A DNA stretch of 5,765 nt from NCBI GenBank assembly GCA_030641945.1, contig DAOWLL010000133.1, positions 1 through 5,765 on the forward strand, read 5' to 3'. Every line of letters begins with the position of its first letter. Within the stretch, counting starts at the first letter, position 1. Position numbers and translations under genes: made by a program. Shown one piece after another: positions 1-5,765 of this stretch. The notes below the pieces were generated by a model. It ran no database searches and had not been told where the DNA came from. It saw only the letters and a list, made by a program, of their open reading frames with translations. This DNA comes from Gammaproteobacteria bacterium. Lineage in GTDB: Bacteria; Pseudomonadota; Gammaproteobacteria; SZUA-229.

Positions 1-318
1 ACAGACGCACTGCGGCGTGAATGTGAAGAAGAAATAGGCGCCCGGGTCGAAGTCATTGATCTGCTTTTCGTCGGTGACTATTTCAAGCCAAGGCAAACGA
101 ACCCGCCTACAACGCGCCAGTTAGTTGAATTCATCTTTACCTGTAGCGTAGAGCCCGGCTATCAACCCTGCAACGGGCCGCGTCCGGACAAGCATCAGGT
201 GGAAGTGCTGTGGGTTCCTGTTGAGCAACTGGTTGAAATCAATCTTGTACCTGCGGACTATGCAAAGTTGCTGGTGAAACAGAAACAGTCCCGCGTCTAT
301 GCCGGGCAATTATTTTGA
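1..318 (+). CDS. Nudix hydrolase, C-terminal part (5' end outside window)
   Basis: The reading frame is open from the first base and stops with TGA at 316-318, giving 105 residues. It begins inside a Nudix box: visible residues 6-14 read RECEEEIGA, matching the REUxEExGU half of the signature, with metal-binding glutamates at 7, 10 and 11. After it come a beta-strand-rich stretch (LVEFIFTC at 41-48) and the segment DKHQVEVLWVPVEQL at about 63-77, a pattern common in Nudix hydrolases just before the C-terminal helix. Nudix enzymes cleave nucleoside diphosphates linked to another moiety, or other pyrophosphates; the substrate cannot be told here. The N-terminal strands and the first Gly and Glu of the box lie left of the window. 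Only six bases separate the stop from the next start, so it is probably the upstream member of the same operon. It is a separate gene from the second Nudix domain at about 4560-4960. Confidence 0.88.
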   Translation, partial: TDALRRECEEEIGARVEVIDLLFVGDYFKPRQTNPPTTRQLVEFIFTCSVEPGYQPCNGPRPDKHQVEVLWVPVEQLVEINLVPADYAKLLVKQKQSRVYAGQLF

Positions 319-324
319 TGCATC

Positions 325-1965
325 ATGGATCCGCAGCAAAGCATCAGGCACAACCTCGAATTTCTTCAGACCGAACTGGTTAGCCGGCTTGAGAGTATCA
401 AGATCTACCTGGATGATACCTCGCCTGAAGCAGCTGAAAACATTTTCAAACGCAGTGGCTATATATCAAACCTGAAGCAGCGCATTCATGATGCATGCTA
501 CAGGTATATTGCGCAGACTGATAACTCGGATGCACCGGAGGTTCTCCGAGTGCGTGCGATCGACATCATAGCAACAGAGCTTGAGCGTATTGCCGAGCTT
601 GGCGAGGAGTTTGTTCAGCAGTCGTTATACCTTGAAGACCCGGGAAGAAAGAATTTTCCAAGGCTGCTGTCACAGATCGACCTTGTCATCGAAGCCGTCG
701 CAATGGTGCACACAGCGCTGTTCGAGAACGATACACAGGTTGCAACAAAAATTGGCCGTACACAGGCAAGACTGGAACGGAAGTTCAGAAAACTGCTGAA
801 AAAGAATGCAGCCTCACTGCGCGACACTTCGGATGCCGAGAACCTGCTCAGTATATCCTTCACGGCATACTCCATAGAACGAATGGGCGATAGCTTGCTT
901 GTTATCAGCGAAGCAATTATTTCCAGCAACCTCGGCATGGTTATGGATAGCGCCCGGTTTCAGGCAATGCAGGACATCAGCATGATAACGGATAGCGCTA
1001 ATCCGGAGGAGCTGAAAATCAGGAATGTTGCCGAGACACGTTCGGGTGCAGCTATTTCGAGCATACAGTTGCCAGACGGTGACAGCGGCAGTTACCCGGC
1101 CATTTTCAAGCAGGGGCAAACAAAAAAACTCAAGCGTGAACGCAAAGGTGTCGAGAGCTGGCATGATGTATTTCCCGGCCTTGCACCGCAAATCCTTTCG
1201 TGGAAGAAAAAAGGTAAATCGGCTTCGTTGTTGATTGAGCATCTGTCTGGCAACACTTTTGAGCAGATAGTGCTGAACGAATCGACCGAGATGCTTCGTG
1301 ATGTGTTGCAGGAGCTGAAAAACACCCTGTATAGCGTGTGGAGTGAAACGCTGGCGGACAAGCCGGTAGCTGCTGAATTCATGCGCCAGCTCGACAAACG
1401 ACTCAGCGACGTGTATGCAGTACACCCGGAATTTCAGGACAGTAAGCAGAAAATATGTGGCCACACGATAGCGTCATTTGAAAACCTTGTTGAAATAGCT
1501 GCTGAAATAGAAAGCGGCCTACAGGCACCGTTCTCTGTTTACATCCATGGTGATTTCAACATAGATAACCTTATCTATGATGCCAATACCAGGCAGCTCC
1601 GATATGTTGACCTGCATCGCTCACGTTACATGGATTACGTGCAGGATGTCTCGGTGTTCATGGTGTCAAATTACCGCTTGCAGGTACTCGATCCGGTGGT
1701 GCGACGACGCATTGCCGCTGTTATATACAATTTTTATCGCGTTGCTGCCGAGTTCGCTAAAAACAACAATGACAGCACGTATGAAATACGCCTGGCCTTC
1801 GGTCTTGTACGCTCACTGGCAACATCCACCCGCTTTATACTCGACCGCAACCTTGCCCGAGGCATGTTCCTGCGTGCCCGTTACCTGCTGGAGCAGATCG
1901 TTAGCCTTGAGCCCGCAGACTATGAAGATTATCGCGTTCCAGTAGAGGAGATATTTTGTGGCTAA
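325..1965 (+). CDS. PhoU-like domain fused to APH/choline-kinase-type phosphotransferase
   Basis: A 546-residue two-domain protein. Residues 1 to about 215 are almost wholly helical and carry two PhoU-type repeats: ELERIAELGEEF at about 85-96 and SIERMGDSLLVISEAI at 183-198, which match the E-R-[IM]-[GA]-[DE] metal-binding motifs of PhoU three-helix bundles. Residues about 240-520 form an APH-like kinase. K262 (AIFKQ) is the likely ATP lysine and E272 its partner, with a hinge at LLIEHLSGNTF (302-312). The catalytic loop HGDFNIDN (408-415) has catalytic D410 and metal ligand N415, and VDLHRSRYMDY (428-438) supplies the second metal aspartate D429; D437 and D441 follow as usual in the family. 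All key kinase residues are present, so an active small-molecule or protein kinase is likely. ATG at 325 is the first start after the in-frame stop at 316-318; no good Shine-Dalgarno is visible, so coupling to the upstream gene is likely. There is no signal peptide or membrane segment. The substrate is unknown. PhoU in known systems senses phosphate status or scaffolds; a regulatory role here is inferred. Confidence 0.88.
   Translation: MDPQQSIRHNLEFLQTELVSRLESIKIYLDDTSPEAAENIFKRSGYISNLKQRIHDACYRYIAQTDNSDAPEVLRVRAIDIIATELERIAELGEEFVQQSLYLEDPGRKNFPRLLSQIDLVIEAVAMVHTALFENDTQVATKIGRTQARLERKFRKLLKKNAASLRDTSDAENLLSISFTAYSIERMGDSLLVISEAIISSNLGMVMDSARFQAMQDISMITDSANPEELKIRNVAETRSGAAISSIQLPDGDSGSYPAIFKQGQTKKLKRERKGVESWHDVFPGLAPQILSWKKKGKSASLLIEHLSGNTFEQIVLNESTEMLRDVLQELKNTLYSVWSETLADKPVAAEFMRQLDKRLSDVYAVHPEFQDSKQKICGHTIASFENLVEIAAEIESGLQAPFSVYIHGDFNIDNLIYDANTRQLRYVDLHRSRYMDYVQDVSVFMVSNYRLQVLDPVVRRRIAAVIYNFYRVAAEFAKNNNDSTYEIRLAFGLVRSLATSTRFILDRNLARGMFLRARYLLEQIVSLEPADYEDYRVPVEEIFCG
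1944..1950 (+). promoter_or_regulatory. Ribosome binding site for the ATP-grasp gene
   Basis: AGAGGAG lies seven bases before the GTG at 1958, inside the end of the PhoU-kinase gene. It is the strongest Shine-Dalgarno in the window and supports a GTG start that overlaps the previous gene by eight bases. Confidence 0.8.
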
Positions 1966-2845
1966 ACCAAGAATCGGTGTTGTCGGCCTGCCTGGCAAAT
2001 GGTCAACTGAAACACTGGCGGACGCCGTCGAAGCCAGCACGGGTATGCGGCTTGTCATCGATATGAGCGATGTTGCGCTTGATCTCGACGGGCGCAAACT
2101 GCTCTATGGAGAACATGACCTGTGTGAGCTTGACGCAATCATCGTGAAGAAAATAAGCCGCGAATACAGCCCCAACTCGATTGATCGACTTGAGCTGCTG
2201 CGTGTGGCCGAGGCAGGCGGTGTGCGCGTATTCAGCCCTGCACTGAGCATGCTGCGCCTGATTGACAGGCTGAGCTGTACTGCAACTATGGCAAATGCAG
2301 CTATCCCGATGCCGCCGACATTGATAACGGAAGATACCGTGCAGGCAGAAGCTGCAGTGCAGCGTTACCGCAGTGCGGTGTTCAAGCCCCTGTTTTCCAC
2401 CAAGGCAAGGGGGATGATCGTTGTCGATGCAGATGATCCCGAACCGGAGCGCATCAGGCAGATAAAAGATTTTCAACGTGACAACCCAATGATGTATATC
2501 CAGAAAAAAATGCAGTTACCCGGTCAGGATCTTGGCCTGGTTTTTCTTGGCGGTGAATACCTGGGCGCCTATGCCCGGGTGTCGGAAGGAAAATCGTGGA
2601 ATACCACCATACATCATGGCGGTCGTTATGCAGCGGCAGAACCGGATGCCAGCTGGGTTGAAATAGCGCAGCGGGCGCAAGGCCTGTTCAACATGGATTA
2701 CACCACGGTGGACATGGCGGAGACAGAACACGGTCCGATTGTGTTCGAGGTTTCGGCATTCGGCGGTTTTCGTGGTGCCAAAGAAGGGCTGGGAATAAAC
2801 GTTGCTGAACGCTATGTTGACTATGTACTGAAACAGACGGCTTGA
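1958..2845 (+). CDS. ATP-grasp enzyme, RimK/glutathione-synthetase-like (GAK-system type)
   Basis: The protein has 295 residues, near the usual length of RimK-like ligases. The N-terminal segment (MAKPRIGVVGLPGKWS, then a helix) resembles a pre-ATP-grasp Rossmann-type lobe. K143 in VFKPLFSTKARGM (141-153) fits the ATP-binding lysine followed by the flexible loop. QKKMQLPGQDLGLVFLGG (182-199) gives the next ATP-contacting strand and the [DE]-[IL]-[RG]-[VL] element. HHGGRYAAAEP (219-229) resembles the RimK 'xxGG' loop. VDMAETEHGPIVFEVSAFGG (251-270) aligns with RimK's VDx..G..VxEVNxxPG, giving metal residues D252 and E264. The usual Asn after E-V is Ser266. Family knowledge: ATP-grasp enzymes join a carboxylate to an amine or thiol through an acyl-phosphate, although some, such as inositol-phosphate kinases, simply phosphorylate. 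Its place between the PhoU-kinase and an HprK-related kinase matches my recollection of the GAK locus. The GTG start is set by the strong ribosome site at 1944-1950. The acceptor substrate is unknown. Confidence 0.88.
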   Translation: MAKPRIGVVGLPGKWSTETLADAVEASTGMRLVIDMSDVALDLDGRKLLYGEHDLCELDAIIVKKISREYSPNSIDRLELLRVAEAGGVRVFSPALSMLRLIDRLSCTATMANAAIPMPPTLITEDTVQAEAAVQRYRSAVFKPLFSTKARGMIVVDADDPEPERIRQIKDFQRDNPMMYIQKKMQLPGQDLGLVFLGGEYLGAYARVSEGKSWNTTIHHGGRYAAAEPDASWVEIAQRAQGLFNMDYTTVDMAETEHGPIVFEVSAFGGFRGAKEGLGINVAERYVDYVLKQTA

Positions 2846-2846
2846 T

Positions 2847-3947
2847 ATGAATACTTCGAATAACGATATAAATAACATTGAGCAGATGCTGCTGGGCGAT
2901 AGCAAGCTGCAGTCATCATCCTTGTGCCTGCAGCTGATGGATTACCGGCTGGCTGTACGCAGCAATTCAGCCGAGTTCATCGAGCGCATGCGTAGTTACT
3001 TCTCGCATGTGCTGGTGCCGTCATGTGATGACGTACAGGCCGAACTGATTGCAATAGAACGAGACGCGGTTGAAGCTGGTGTTGAGTTCGTCGACTGGAA
3101 ACGCGAACCCGGTAAAAGCGGACGCAAAGATGCGATTCATGATTTTGCTGGCGGCAGGCTGGTGAAAAAAGTACGTACCGGTATGGTGTTTCTGCAAAGC
3201 AGGCAAAGCCTCATCGCCGCAGGACCCTGTATTGAATATGACAACCAGGTCATCAATTTCATCAATTCGCAGTTCCTTAACTGGCTGCAGAATGATGGCT
3301 ACCAGCTTTGTCATGCGGCTGCGCTGTCGCGCAACGGTCATGGCCTGGCGATAGCCGGGCTGTCCGGTGGTGGTAAATCTACGCTTATGCTGAACCTGCT
3401 GGAAGACGAGGCAACCGCTTATGTAACCAATGACAGGCTGCTGGTGAGCAGGCAGGGCGGAGCCACGCATGCGGTTGGCATCCCCAAGCTGCCGCGCATC
3501 AACCCGGGCACGATAGTAAATAATGCGCGCCTGTTCCCACTGATTGATGAAGAATCACGCGGCACCTTGTTGCAGATGCAAAAAAATGAATTATGGAAGC
3601 TGGAGCAGAAACATGATGTCGATATCAGTGAGCTTTACGGTGCAGGACGGATCCAGCACGAAACAGTGCTGCATAAATTCCTGGTATTGAACTGGCAGCA
3701 TGACACGGATGAAGAGCTTCAGGTCGACAGGGTGAATTTGTCGCAGCGCCCGGATCTGCTGTCTGCAATCATGAAACCTTCCGGACCTTTCTACATGAAT
3801 GCAGCCGGCGTTTTTAACGACGATGATGCAATTCCGGATGCTTCATCCTACCTGGCTGAGCTTGATGATGTGGTGATATACGAGGCCAGTGGCAAAGTGG
3901 ATTTTGAACGACTGGGTTCAGTGTGTGTTAACGAGCTATTGGCTTGA
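2847..3947 (+). CDS. HprK-related P-loop kinase (HprK-related kinase B type)
   Basis: The protein has 366 residues. A canonical Walker A, GLSGGGKST, sits at 171-179. H156 in LCHAAAL lies just before the P-loop strand, as does the conserved His of HPr kinase/phosphorylase. VTNDRLLV (193-200) corresponds to HprK's VADD/Walker-B-like strand with acidic D196. GIPKLPRINPGT (211-222) follows where HprK has its IPE..RG segment. Residues 1-150 are not an HprK N-domain I recognise; they include GGRLVKKVRTG (102-112) and GPCIEY..VINFIN (126-140), a pattern I associate with HprK-related proteins of unknown function. The C-terminal 130 residues differ from HprK, so HPr is unlikely as substrate, and no HPr gene is present. 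The start ATG is one base after the TGA of the ATP-grasp gene, with no clear Shine-Dalgarno, so translation is probably coupled. The role is presumably phosphorylation of a protein or metabolite in the same pathway; this is inferred. A second ATG at 2886 (residue 14) is possible but less well placed. Confidence 0.87.
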   Translation: MNTSNNDINNIEQMLLGDSKLQSSSLCLQLMDYRLAVRSNSAEFIERMRSYFSHVLVPSCDDVQAELIAIERDAVEAGVEFVDWKREPGKSGRKDAIHDFAGGRLVKKVRTGMVFLQSRQSLIAAGPCIEYDNQVINFINSQFLNWLQNDGYQLCHAAALSRNGHGLAIAGLSGGGKSTLMLNLLEDEATAYVTNDRLLVSRQGGATHAVGIPKLPRINPGTIVNNARLFPLIDEESRGTLLQMQKNELWKLEQKHDVDISELYGAGRIQHETVLHKFLVLNWQHDTDEELQVDRVNLSQRPDLLSAIMKPSGPFYMNAAGVFNDDDAIPDASSYLAELDDVVIYEASGKVDFERLGSVCVNELLA

Positions 3948-3992
3948 GTAAACGACATATAAGAGCAGGGCAATTGAGCGGGTAAATATCCA
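3948..3992 (+). other. Only intergenic gap in the cluster (45 bases)
   Basis: This is the longest non-coding stretch in the window. I see no hairpin followed by T residues and no well-spaced promoter boxes. GAGCGGG at 3976-3982 could act as a weak ribosome site for the GTG at 3993. The gap may simply mark the junction between a conserved core (genes 2-4) and the phosphatase module. Confidence 0.45.
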
Positions 3993-4967
3993 GTGGCACG
4001 AGAACTATTGATATTAAGACATGGCAAGGCAGTTAACAAAACAGATGCCGATGATTTCCTCCGTCCAATCACTGACAGGGGCAAGCGCGGTTCGCAGCGT
4101 ATGGGCGTCTGGCTATGGCAAAAAAATATCAGGCCTGATGTAATCATCAGCTCACCGGCAGAGAGTGCCTACGTCTCAGCACAGAAACTTTGCAAGGCCA
4201 TGGGTGATGATGCAACTTCAATTATCAGTGACAGGCGCCTGTACAAGGCTGATCTCAAGTCATTGCTGTCAGTGCTCGCTGAAATACCGAAGAAAAAGCA
4301 AAGAATATTGCTGGTTGGTCATAATCCCGGGCTTGTAGAGCTGTTGTTATATCTGCTGGGTGGCAAGGCGCCGGTGCCGGATGACGGCAAGCTCTTGCCT
4401 ACAGCGACGCTGGCGCGACTGGTGATGCCGGCCAGCTGGAAACAGCTCGAGTTTGGCAGTGCTCAGTTGAAATCATTGACCCGGCACGATGACCTGCCAA
4501 AAAAGTTTCCTTATCCGGCGCCGGATGGCAAGGAAAAACGGGACCGGCCTGCCTACTATTACCGGCAATCTGCAGTCATACCGTACCGCATGCAAAAGAA
4601 TAAAATACAGATCATGCTGATAGGTTCGAGCAAGCGCAATCACTGGGTAGTGCCCAAGGGCATCCATGAGCCTGGTTTGTCAGCGCAGAAGTCTGCTGAA
4701 CGTGAAGCTTATGAAGAAGCGGGTATTAGAGGAACAGTGAGTAAATCCATGTTGGGTGAGTACGAATACGCCAAGTGGGGAGCAAGCTGCAAGGTCAAAG
4801 TCTATGCTATGAGTGTCAGGGAAATACTGCCTGACAGTGAATGGGAAGAAACACACCGCGGTAGAAAATGGCTGTCGATCGATGAAGCGCTGAGCTTGAT
4901 CAAGGAGCAGTCTATGCGGCCGATGATCCAGTCGCTTGTTGAACACATTGAAAGGGATGTGAATTAA
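3993..4967 (+). CDS. SixA-like histidine phosphatase fused to Nudix hydrolase
   Basis: A 324-residue fusion. Residues 1 to about 160 are a short SixA-type histidine phosphatase: LILRHGKA (6-13) with nucleophile H10 and R9, LRPITDRG (23-30) as in SixA, ISSPAESAYVSAQ (52-64), and VGHNPG (108-113) with the second catalytic H110. The usual second pocket arginine (SPxxRAxQT) is Ser58 here, which may weaken or alter activity. A linker of about 25 residues rich in Lys, Pro and Tyr leads to a Nudix domain (about 186-320). IQIMLIGSSKRNHWVVPKG (205-223) precedes the box at 223-245, which ends EREAYEEAGI and keeps glutamates 238, 241 and 242; the box's first Glu is Leu229. The 'VVPKG..EPG' approach resembles diadenosine/diphosphoinositol-polyphosphate-type Nudix enzymes. 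GTG at 3993 is the earliest possible start, since an in-frame TGA lies at 3975-3977. The gene ends in a TAATG overlap with the next. Substrate unknown; the fusion suggests stepwise removal of pyrophosphate and then phosphate from one compound (inference). Confidence 0.88.
   Translation: MARELLILRHGKAVNKTDADDFLRPITDRGKRGSQRMGVWLWQKNIRPDVIISSPAESAYVSAQKLCKAMGDDATSIISDRRLYKADLKSLLSVLAEIPKKKQRILLVGHNPGLVELLLYLLGGKAPVPDDGKLLPTATLARLVMPASWKQLEFGSAQLKSLTRHDDLPKKFPYPAPDGKEKRDRPAYYYRQSAVIPYRMQKNKIQIMLIGSSKRNHWVVPKGIHEPGLSAQKSAEREAYEEAGIRGTVSKSMLGEYEYAKWGASCKVKVYAMSVREILPDSEWEETHRGRKWLSIDEALSLIKEQSMRPMIQSLVEHIERDVN
4951..4957 (+). promoter_or_regulatory. Ribosome binding site for the second histidine phosphatase
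   Basis: AAAGGGA lies nine bases before the ATG at 4967, within the end of the preceding gene. It supports that start and independent reinitiation at the TAATG overlap. Confidence 0.6.
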
Positions 4968-5668
4968 TGGCAAGAACAATCGCAGCCCTGATTCGCCATG
5001 GCGAATACAGTCAGCAGGCGGATACGCCGAGTGCACACCAGCCCTATGCGTTGACAGTGCAGGGTAAAACAGACGTGCACAATGAAGTAGACAGCTTTGC
5101 TGTGTTGCTTGATGAGCATTCGTTGGCAATTGCGGACCGGGTCGATAGTTCGAACATGCTGCGGGCCTGGCAGACGGCGATGATATTTGTTGAAAAACTG
5201 TATAAACATGAAATGCCAACGCTGCAGATTGACAGTTATGATGCGCTGGCAGAGCGCGCAGTCGGTTCTGTTGCCAACATGACCATCCAGCAGATCGAGA
5301 AAATCATTGTTGAAGATCCGCGTTATGAAGAGCCGCCGCAGGACTGGAAATCAAACAGCCATTACTGCCTGCCATTCCAGGGTGCGGAATCGCTGATACA
5401 GGCGGGTGTGAGGGTGGCTGAGCACCTGCAGCTGCAAATGCAGAAGCTGCGAGCTGAAGTCAGTGTGGATACAGTCAAGTTGTTTGTTGGACATGGCGCC
5501 GCATTTCGTCATGCCGCTTATCATCTCGGTATTCTTGAATTCGAACAACTGGCACAATTCAGTATGTTCCACGCGCGTCCTGTTATGTTCGAATACCTGG
5601 ATGATGGCAGTTGGCGTCATATCGGCGGAGACTGGAAAATCCGCAACGCCAGCAACGGGCTGGATTGA
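4967..5668 (+). CDS. Histidine phosphatase family protein (phosphoglycerate-mutase-like fold)
   Basis: The protein has 233 residues. LIRHGEY (8-14) supplies R10 and nucleophile H11. SSNMLRAWQTA (61-71) is the canonical SPxxRAxQTA element, with pocket arginine R66. LAERAVGS (94-101) has the expected acidic E96. GHGAAFRH (175-182) carries the second catalytic H176. The whole catalytic set is therefore present, unlike in the phosphatase domain of the preceding gene. Length fits the PGM-like branch rather than the shorter SixA branch, so the two are not recent duplicates even though both begin MAR. Family members remove phosphate from sugars, nucleotides or proteins through a phosphohistidine; the target here is unknown. 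The start codon shares its A with the TAA of the SixA-Nudix gene, which indicates coupled expression. No signal peptide or membrane segment is visible. The co-transcribed kinases make it a candidate for the reverse step of one of their reactions (inference). Confidence 0.88.
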   Translation: MARTIAALIRHGEYSQQADTPSAHQPYALTVQGKTDVHNEVDSFAVLLDEHSLAIADRVDSSNMLRAWQTAMIFVEKLYKHEMPTLQIDSYDALAERAVGSVANMTIQQIEKIIVEDPRYEEPPQDWKSNSHYCLPFQGAESLIQAGVRVAEHLQLQMQKLRAEVSVDTVKLFVGHGAAFRHAAYHLGILEFEQLAQFSMFHARPVMFEYLDDGSWRHIGGDWKIRNASNGLD

Positions 5669-5670
5669 TC

Positions 5671-5765
5671 GTGAGTCGTCATCACAAGCTGGTGCCAGAC
5701 TATCATGGTATTGAGCACACCGGTATTCAACTGCCTGATGAAACCCAGCAATGGCTTCAGGGGAG
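5671..5765 (+). CDS. Start of a possible further gene, cut by the window edge
   Basis: A frame opens with GTG two bases after the stop of the histidine phosphatase and stays open to the end of the window, giving 31 complete codons. The translation begins MSRHHKLVPDYHGIEHTG if GTG is read as Met. The spacing is typical of this cluster, which is the main support. There is no strong Shine-Dalgarno, and the segment is too short to assign a family. Another GTG at 5692 (residue 8) is also possible. It could be another member of the operon or a chance open frame. Confidence 0.5.
   Translation, partial: MSRHHKLVPDYHGIEHTGIQLPDETQQWLQG

Noticed and set aside
318..386. ATG at 318 overlapping the stop of the first gene (TGATG) as an alternative start
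   Set aside because: It is out of frame with the PhoU-kinase gene and ends after about 22 codons. The ATG at 325 gives the full two-domain protein.
814..1464. Long open frame on the - strand (216 codons) opposite the PhoU-kinase gene
   Set aside because: It lies wholly inside a gene with clear catalytic motifs. Its translation shows no recognisable motif and is rich in Cys, His and Phe as expected of an antisense shadow.
2003..2476. Open frame on the - strand opposite the ATP-grasp gene
   Set aside because: It is a shadow of a gene with recognisable ATP-grasp motifs, with no domain signature of its own and no separate ribosome site.
3939..3963. TTGGCT and TATAAG resembling promoter boxes before the SixA-Nudix gene
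   Set aside because: The boxes are only 13 bases apart, too close for a standard promoter, and the -35 match is poor. The tight gene packing argues for read-through transcription.
1122..4126. Runs of seven A (1122-1128, 2504-2510, 3580-3586, 4120-4126) as possible slippage or phase-variation sites
   Set aside because: All fall in frame on Lys, Gln, Asn or Thr codons within intact genes, with no alternative frame that extends or completes a domain and no adjacent frameshift structure.
3993..5668. The two histidine phosphatase genes as a tandem duplication
   Set aside because: One has a short SixA-type domain, the other a longer PGM-like domain. Apart from the MAR start and RHG motif they share little and differ in pocket residues.

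Overview
The window is a compact, single-direction bacterial gene cluster. Six genes (one cut off at the left edge) and the start of a possible seventh are all on the + strand. They are separated by 45 bases at most, and several overlap or nearly touch, so they are very probably one operon whose promoter lies left of the window and whose end lies right of it. Base composition is balanced (roughly half GC by eye). Starts are ATG and GTG, and two genes have clear Shine-Dalgarno sites. This suits a Gram-negative bacterium, plausibly a proteobacterium, but nothing here fixes the taxon. I see no RNA genes, CRISPR arrays, insertion sequences or convincing terminators.

Layout: (1) the C-terminal part of a Nudix hydrolase (1-318); (2) a 546-residue fusion of a PhoU-like helical domain to an APH/choline-kinase-type phosphotransferase (325-1965); (3) a 295-residue RimK/glutathione-synthetase-like ATP-grasp enzyme (1958-2845); (4) a 366-residue HPr-kinase-related P-loop protein (2847-3947); (5) a 324-residue fusion of a SixA-like histidine phosphatase to a Nudix hydrolase (3993-4967); (6) a 233-residue histidine phosphatase with an apparently complete active site (4967-5668); (7) an open frame from 5671 that runs off the right edge.

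The core of ATP-grasp enzyme, HprK-related kinase and PhoU/phosphotransferase matches what I remember of the little-studied bacterial 'GAK system' (NCBIfam names 'GAK system ATP-grasp enzyme' and 'HprK-related kinase B'). Its chemistry is, to my knowledge, unknown. This copy is notable for its surroundings: three ATP-using domains (APH, ATP-grasp, HprK-like) are co-expressed with four phosphate-removing domains (two Nudix, two histidine phosphatase). The simplest reading is a closed cycle that builds and breaks a phosphorylated or pyrophosphorylated compound or modified protein, with PhoU as a possible sensor or scaffold. That reading is inference. The substrate cannot be read from the sequence. 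No HPr gene or other phosphotransferase-system gene lies in the window, and no gene encodes a secretion signal or membrane segment that I can see, so the pathway looks cytoplasmic.
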